Source: Orobanche coerulescens | Taxonomy: Eukaryota > Streptophyta > Magnoliopsida > Lamiales > Orobanchaceae | Length of the DNA: 64,000 nucleotides | Direction of reading: 5' to 3' | Assembly (NCBI GenBank): GCA_033398695.1 | Contig: CM065805.1 | Span: 165,145,787 to 165,209,786, forward strand | Notes under the pieces: generated by a model | Told to the model about the DNA's origin: nothing | Database searches by the model: none | The model's input: the letters and a program-made list of their open reading frames with translations, nothing else | Shown here: positions 57,815-64,000 of the stretch, one piece after another | Numbering within the stretch: position 1 is the stretch's first letter | How the letters are laid out: every line of letters starts with the position of its first letter | Position numbers and translations under genes: made by a program

Positions 57815-59603
57815 CTAAGGGTCAAACAACTCGGGATAACTCTCCCGCATACTATCCTCGGTTTCCCAAGTAGCCTCTTCGACTCCGTGTCTAGACCACT
57901 GAATTTTAACCAAAGGAATCGCCTTATTCCTCAACTGTTTGATTCGTCGCTCTAAGACTCGTATGGGATGCTCCTCATACGAATGATCATCCGCAATCTC
58001 AATTTCGTCGAACTGAAGTATGTGACTCGGGTCGGTAACATACTTCCGTAGCTGAGAGACGTGAAACACATTATGAATTCGGCTTAACGCCGGAGGTAAG
58101 GCCAAATGATAAGCTACCTCGCCTACTCGTTCCAAAATCTCAAACGGTCCAATAAATCTTGGACTCAACTTCCCCCGTTTTACGAAATGGAAAATACCTC
58201 GACTCGGGCATACCTTGACCAAAACGTGGTCACTCGTCTCGAACTCTAGTGGTCGACGACGATTATCTGCATAAGATTTCTGTCGACTCTGAGCGGTCAA
58301 CAAACGACTCCTGATCAAAGCTACCTTCTCACGGGCGGCTATAAGCATATCGGGCTCGGTGCCGATTGTCTCTGATAAGTCGTCCCAACACAAAGGAGAT
58401 CGACAATGACGACCGTACAAGGCCTCATAAGGTGCCATCTTAATCGAAGTATGCCAACTATTATTATACATGAACTCGATCAATGGTAGTTGGGCTTCCC
58501 AATCATCTTTCCAATCGAGCACGCATGCCCTCAACATGTCCTCTAATGTCTGAATAGTCCTCTTAGATTTTCCGTCGGACTGAGGATGAAAAGCGGTACT
58601 GAGATTAAGCTGAGTTTCCATAGCATGATGAATTAATTTCCAAAAATGAGACACAAACCGTCCGTCACGATCGGAAACGATACTTTTAGGAGTACCGTGC
58701 AGTCTCACTATCTCTTAGATGAATAACTGGGCAAGTCTCTCGGGACCCCAAGAATCCTTAATCTCAAGGAAATGAGCTGATTTAGTTAAGCGGTCCACAA
58801 TCACCCAGATCGTATTCATGCCACGACGACTCGTCGGCAAACTCGTGATGAAATCCATAAAAATGTCTTCCCACTTCCATTCTGGAATAGGGAGTGGTTT
58901 CAGCATACCCGTCGGTCGCTGATGTTCAATCTTGACTTGTTGACAGGTTAAGCATCTCGAAACAAATTCTGCGACTTCTCGCTTCATATTACTCCACCAG
59001 TAATTTTGTTTCAAGTCCTTGTACATCTTGCTAGACCCCGGATGAACAGAATAAGGGATAGCATGAGCTTCTCTCAAAATCGAGTTTTTCAACTCGTCAT
59101 TCGCCGGTACGCACAACCGATTCTTAAATCTCAAAAGTCCATCCTCGTGGACCATGAATCCAGGGGCTTTCCCCTGAGCCACATCCTCACGAATGCGCAA
59201 CAATGATGGGTCTGAACCCTGATTCTCTCTGATTGCCTCCTCAAGTGGCGATGAAATCTCTAACATGCAAAGTTGCCCTTTTACTCGCTGAGGCCAGACC
59301 TCGATCTCGGGTCTAAGGAATTCCTGCTGAAGCTCCTTCTGAACTGTTAAACGAGCAAGCATCTGCTCCTGAACGGACTTACGACTCAAGGTGTCGGCGA
59401 CAACGTTCGCCTTGCCCGGGTGGTAAAGGATCTCGATATCGTAATCTTTGATTAATTCCAACCACCGTCTCTGTCGCATATTTAACTCCTTCTGAGTAAA
59501 TATATACTTCAAACTCTTGTGATCGGTGAAAATCTGACAGGTAACGCCATAAAGGCAATGACGCCAAATCTTCAACGCGAAAACCACGGCTGCTAGCTCC
59601 AGG
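57815..59603 (-). pseudogene. pol: Tekay element B RNase H end and integrase
   Basis: The region reads RNase H ([22 protein letters not shown]), zinc finger ([11 protein letters not shown] … CLTCQQVK) and DDE core. One stop at about 58712-58714 (lysine codon to TAG) separates the catalytic aspartates. The tail has HNVFHVSQLRKY and IPLVKIQWSRHGVEEATWE. The right side ends at the MITE (59604); the first 30-odd codons of the frame reaching 59710 derive from that MITE. Confidence 0.85.
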
Positions 59604-60085
59604 TAGGCCTGGAACTTTTCGGTTCCTGGGAGAAAAATACAGGAACCGGAACCGAACCACATAGTTTTTTCGCGGTTCGGTTTTTCCAGTTTTTTTTGTC
59701 CGAACCGCACAGGAACCGAACCGAACCGGAACCGAACCGAAACCGATTTTGTATGATTTGGACGAAATATATTATATTATATTTTATTTTATTAAGAATA
59801 TATTATATTATTTTATATTATATTAATTATGTTTAATAAGAATATATTATATTATATTATATTCAGAGAGTCGGTTTCCCGGTTCGGTGCGGTTCGGACG
59901 GTTTCTTGCGGTTCAGATCGGTTCCTCTTTAAAACAGACAGGAACCGCGAACCGAACTGAACCGAATACTAACAGTACGAACCGAACCGAAAAAAAAATT
60001 AGTTGCTAGGAACCGAACCGAACCGTCGGTTCCGATGCGGTTCGGATCGGTTCTGCGGTTCCCGATTCCAAAAGTCCCAGCCCTA
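59604..60085. mobile_element. hAT-like MITE with GGTTCGG-repeat arms
   Basis: Ends TAGGCCTGGAACTTTT and AAAAGTCCCAGCCCTA form imperfect inverted repeats. An exact 8-bp duplication GCTCCAGG flanks it (59596-59603 and 60086-60093). The arms consist of GGTTCGG/CCGAACC repeats in opposite orientation, so the 482-bp element could fold back on itself. The centre (59765-59865) is a TATAT/ATTAT microsatellite. It interrupts the RNase H of element B. Confidence 0.9.
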
Positions 60086-60093
60086 GCTCCAGG

Positions 60094-60828
60094 TCGTGGG
60101 TCGGATAATTAACCTCGTAAGGTCTTAATTGCCGTGAAGCATAGGCAATAACCTTCCCATTCTGCATGAGTACACATCCGAGACCCTGCCCGGACGCATC
60201 ACTATAAACCACAAATCCTTCCGTCCCTTGCGGCAAGGAAAGTACAGGTGCTGAAACTAACCGGCTCTTGAGTTCCTCAAAACTCCGTTGACACGCGTCG
60301 GACCACGTGTATTTCTTATCCTTTCGCAAAAGGTTCGCCATTGGTTGAGCGATTTTAGAAAATCCTTCCACAAACCGCCGATAATAACCGGCTAATCCGA
60401 GAAAGCTTCGGATTTCCTTAACATTCTTCGGAGGTAACCAATCTTGGATAGCCTCCGTCTTCTGAGGATCAACACGCACTCCATCTGATGAAATTACATG
60501 CCCGAGAAAAGTCACTTTGGACATCCAGAACTCACACTTGGAAAACTTTCCATAAAGTTGCTCTCGTCTTAACACATCGAGAACCTGATGAAGATGAACC
60601 TCGTGTTCCTCTAGGTCACGAGAATAAATCAAAATGTCATCGATGAAGACAACAACAAACTGATCCAAACAGTCGATGAAAACCCAATTCATTAACTCCA
60701 TGAATACCGCAGGGGCATTAGTTAGCCCGAACGGCATGACTACGAACTCATAATGACCATAGCGTGTACGAAACGCTGTCCTTGCGATATCTGACTCTCG
60801 AATTCGCAATTGATGATATCCAGATCAT
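60094..60828 (-). pseudogene. pol: Tekay element B reverse transcriptase and start of RNase H
   Basis: The open block (first Met 60809) has [40 protein letters not shown] and [16 protein letters not shown], then RNase [21 protein letters not shown], ending at the MITE. A stop at 60825-60827 separates it from the upstream RT half. The sequence is nearly identical to element A, so the copies are closely related. Confidence 0.85.
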
Positions 60829-62420
60829 AGGTCGATCTTGGAAAATATTGAGGCTCCCTGAAGTTGATCTAAGAGATCATCAATACGGGGTAAGAGATAC
60901 TTATTCTTGATTGTTACCCTGTTCAACTCCCGATAATCAATACACAAACGAAATGAACCATCCTTCTTCTTGACAAACAACACTGGTGCTCCCCATGGGG
61001 ATGCACTCGGTCGGATATAACCTTTCTCGAACAATTCCTCAAGTTGATTCTTCAACTCCTGCATTTCAGTCGGGGCCATCCGGTACGGTGCCTTCGATAT
61101 TGGAGATGTACCAGGCACCAACTCAATCGTGAATTCCACATCTCTCTGTGGAGGCAAACCAGGTAACTCGTCTGGAAATACGTCGGCATATTCTCTCACC
61201 ACCGGAATATCCGCCAACATTATTGACGATTTCTCGGTTTTAGTCATATAGCACCAATAACCAATACACCCCTGATTGAGTAATCTCACTGCTTTCATCA
61301 AATTAATAACTCTTCCAGAACAGTTGGGATTACCTCCATGAAACACACATTCGACTCCATCGTCTGAAATGATAGTGACCATACGCTTACGGACACTAAT
61401 GATGGCATCATGACGATCCATCCAATCAATACCCAAGATGACATCGTCTCTCGGAAAATCTACTACGATTAGGTCCGCTGGCCATACACGGCCATGAAGC
61501 TGAATCGGACAATTCTAAATCTCACGATTTCCGATAATTCGTCTACCATCAGGTAGACCAATGACATAAGGCTCACAACTAGTAGCACTACCCAGACGTA
61601 GTCTACTCAAACATGACTCGGAAATGAATGAATGCGATGCACCAGTATCAAAAAGGGTACACACAGGTTGAGATAGAATATCGAGTGTACCTGAGATCAT
61701 CCGGGCCTCTGGATCGTCGGTCTTCTTCATCTCGGAAATCCGGGACTTGTCGGCCCCCAAACCGGATGTTCCCGTCTGATAAATATGAGCTCCGAATTTA
61801 TTTGCTTCCATCGTCTTAAACGACGCTGACAGAGTAGTCTGATTCTGAATCGCTGATTTCTTCGGGGCTTGAGATGCCGCCGGAGCCGACTTGGAGTCCT
61901 TTCGGCAAAAATGGGCCTTATGCCCAAAAATCCCACAATTGTGGCACGTGATAGACGGTTTCAGACACTTAGTGCTGTAATGACCCGGCGCTCCATAGTT
62001 GAAACAAGTGATGGCCGAACTGGACGCTCGGGACTGAGATCCCGCACGATTATGCACCGTGGGAGGTCGCTCAGAAACGATCGAGCCCGCACGAGGCTTC
62101 TTGAAGGTTGACTGTCCGCCTTCGGACTGATTACGCTTCGTTGATTTCTTGCTTCCAGATGAAGGTTGTTGCTAAGCAATTTCCTTAGCAGCAGGCTTGT
62201 ACGTGAGAGTCTTCTCGATTAATTCATCCAGAGTGGCGCAATGATGATTGAGAAATTGCATATGGGTCATCATGACCTGCATAAAAGTGAATGGATCAAC
62301 CCGAACATCTTCCGATCGAGCTGAGTCCTGGGTACGACTTCCTGGCAGTGAGTGATTATTTCCCGGATTTCGGCCCGTACCGCGGCCTCTCCCTCCACGT
62401 CCTCTGCCTGCTCTCTCCAT
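60829..62420 (-). pseudogene. gag: Tekay element B gag-protease and RT N-terminus
   Basis: Starts MERAGRGRGGRGRG at 62420. About 165 residues of the gag core present in element A are deleted (junction near 62270, MTHM/QFLNHH). Stops lie at 62172 and 61515. Two zinc knuckles follow: CFNYGAPGHYSTKC (second Cys lost) and intact CHNCGIFGHKAHFC. The protease box CTLFDTGASHSF is intact. The RT N-terminus reads [19 protein letters not shown]. The deletion means this copy could not supply functional Gag. Confidence 0.85.
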
Positions 62421-62900
62421 ACTGAAGTAGGAAAGTCGCATGATGATCATAGATCTCATATGAGTACCGCATTATGATTTACGTCATGAAATGATGAAAA
62501 TGAGCACACGCGCTCAAGCACAGTGATTACATGAATGATTAACTGAGGTGACATGATTATCTGATGATATTCTTGAAATGATTATCTTGAACAAGTTAAC
62601 AATATTAATGATATGATCTTCCAGATCAACAACTGAGTAATGAAATGAATTGAGTGATTAATGAATTAACATGACCGTCCTGGTCAAAATGAAAATGATG
62701 ATTGAGGATTGTTAACTGATGAATTATGAATGAATGATTATTGCCAGAAATTATAACATGGAGTTAGAAGTCTTACAGTTCTTTCGTCTGATTGGCTCGG
62801 CATCTGCACAGGTCATACGTGACGCGAAAGTCCAATGATACTCGTCCGATGACGATGATTTCAAATGAGACATGACTCGGAAGGTAGTATTCAGAACCAC
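62421..62900 (-). other. Element B 5' leader between primer site and gag
   Basis: About 480 bp rich in ATGA and TGAATGATT phrases, without coding potential. Confidence 0.6.
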
Positions 62901-62913
62901 TCTCCGATACCAA
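62901..62913 (-). promoter_or_regulatory. Primer-binding site of element B
   Basis: Minus reads TTGGTATCGGAGA, three bases after the 5' LTR end (62917). The last base differs from the GC of the usual tRNA-iMet site. Confidence 0.8.
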
Positions 62914-62916
62914 CTC

Positions 62917-63598
62917 TGTAACACCCCAAACTAGGCGGATATTATAGTGCCGTGGACCCCCGACTGGGACCCACCAGGCGAATGAAAACTAATGCATTAA
63001 ATAATATAATTGTAGTAATGAACCACATTATATTACCAAATACTCCGATGAGGAGCTTAAGTACAATACACCAGGACAATACAGAATACTAGTATATTTT
63101 ATATGAAGATAAAATACACCACCCTGAATAAATAAACATCTCAAACGGAATTTGTAGCGGAAATACAAATGATGGAAATGACTGAAATGACTGAAATAAC
63201 CGGAATGACTGGGGCCCCCTACTAGTATCATTGGGACTCCTCGCCGTCAACATGCTCTTCCCATGCCTTTGCCTTGCCGTGACCTGAAAACAAAATCCCC
63301 CAACGGGGTCAGTTACACAGAACAACAATCCTCAAGGGTTGAAAATACACAATCATGATATATCTGAAGTTATGAAATATCCTTAGTTATGAATTACGCT
63401 GAAGAGGAGTATCATAGTACGCCCGTAGTGTTCTGTGCAAGTGTACAAGACGGATGACCGGGCACACCCGTCCTTGTACTAATTAGTCTCACGGAGCTAA
63501 TCTTTACCGTGTGCACAGTCCAATGTATCACTCCCAATACATGGCCATCGCGTGCCCGACTAAAAATTCCACACATCCGCACCCGGCCACGCAATATG
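62917..63598 (-). mobile_element. 5' LTR of Tekay element B (interrupted)
   Basis: Matches 55396-56084 almost base for base, including TGTAACACCCCAAACTAGG and the acceptor-like TTTTCAG/GTCACGG at 63284. It is cut after CAATATG at 63598 by LTR P5; its promoter half lies beyond the window. Confidence 0.9.
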
Positions 63599-64000
63599 TG
63601 TAATACCCGGATTTTCAGTATAAACTTTTCGCATTATTTTATCTGAGATATACTGTATAGTTTGGTATCTATACAGTATGGATAAAATAAATTGAGAACC
63701 GAGACAGTTATACTGGTGTTATTATCCTTTTTTGGATTGACAGATATATTCAGGATATGTTGTATGAAGTTGAACTGATTCGGATATCAGGTATACCGTA
63801 TGAGAATATTTTTGGATTCAGTATGTGTATTCAGTATGCCGTATGTTTGTATTTCGTACGTCGAGACGTCGGACAGGAACAGTTGGATTTTTGGCTAAGT
63901 ATAAAAGCTATTACGTACGTTAAGCCTTGGAGCTTACGTACGTAAAATGTGTTAGCTTACGTACGTTATATAGTGTACATAACGTACGTAACAAGAGGAA
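63599..64000 (+). mobile_element. LTR 'P5', left part
   Basis: Starts TGTAATACCCGG and strongly resembles the first part of P4. The palindrome array begins at 63911 and the window ends inside it. Confidence 0.85.
63911..63991 (+). repeat. Palindrome array of P5, exact 23-bp steps
   Basis: TTACGTACGTTA, TTACGTACGTAA, TTACGTACGTTA and TAACGTACGTAA start at 63911, 63934, 63957 and 63980, three exact 23-bp steps. The array probably continues past the window. Confidence 0.95.

Noticed and set aside
47388..60085. CCCTA strings as interstitial telomere sequence
   Set aside because: They are single termini of the two hAT-like MITEs with 8-bp duplications, not tandem CCCTAAA.
63911..63991. Bacterial-style replication iterons
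   Set aside because: The spacing resembles iterons, but the setting is a eukaryotic LTR with a TATA box downstream in the sister copies; no replication initiator gene or AT-rich unwinding region is associated.

Overview
This window reads as intergenic heterochromatin from a flowering-plant nuclear genome. Every recognisable protein is a piece of a plant LTR retrotransposon: Ty3/gypsy Tat, Ty3/gypsy Tekay/Del-type chromovirus, and Ty1/copia SIRE/Maximus. Primer-binding sites resemble plant initiator tRNA-Met. Small hAT-like MITEs with clean 8-bp target duplications are present. I see no host gene, rRNA or tRNA. The species cannot be named from the sequence.

Layout, left to right. 1-5976: a minus-strand Tat element cut by the window edge; its pol frame is open from 2455 to base 1 and ends in a complete LTR. 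5977-9260: low-complexity sequence, then a decayed minus-oriented Tekay-type LTR. 9266-12568: 3' end of a plus-strand Tekay element (integrase tail and LTR 'P1'). 13432-14298: a fragment of another LTR, cut by minus-strand Tekay element 'A' (3' LTR 14299-16777, integrase 16812-18188). Element A is split by a full-length SIRE/copia element (18194-30444, 5-bp duplication AATGC) carrying a large env-like gene with its own TATA box and poly(A) signal. Element A resumes at 30450-33774 (RNase H, RT, protease, gag). 33806-34994: an LTR, primer site and gag start of a further element, cut by plus LTR 'P2' (34995). P2 is cut by a complete non-autonomous minus element with two 2.7-2.8-kb LTRs (37373-45383) and again by minus LTR 'M4' (45860), which holds a hAT-like MITE (46967-47389). 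48200-53888: LTR 'P3', a 561-bp internal remnant, and LTR 'P4'. 53889 onward: LTR 'M5', cut by minus-strand Tekay element 'B' (55396 to past 63598, with a MITE inside pol), whose 5' LTR is cut by plus LTR 'P5' (63599 to the end).

The most unusual signal is shared by almost all the Tekay-type LTRs. Directly upstream of the TATA box lies an array of 12-bp CpG-containing palindromes whose start-to-start distance is almost exactly 23 bp. In several copies the TATA box falls one further 23-bp step downstream. The palindrome differs by subfamily (TAACGTACGTTA, TAGCGYRCGCTA, TTACGGCCGTAA, GTGCCGCGGCAC), but the 23-bp register persists. A second shared signal is a splice-donor-like site 160-240 bp downstream of each TATA, matched by acceptor-like sites near the LTR end, suggesting a spliced leader.

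The two LTRs of the SIRE element differ mostly at CAG/CTG trinucleotides, and its broken reading frames fall at the same trinucleotides. This looks like a systematic sequencing or consensus error at CHG sites, so many 'frameshifts' there may not be real.
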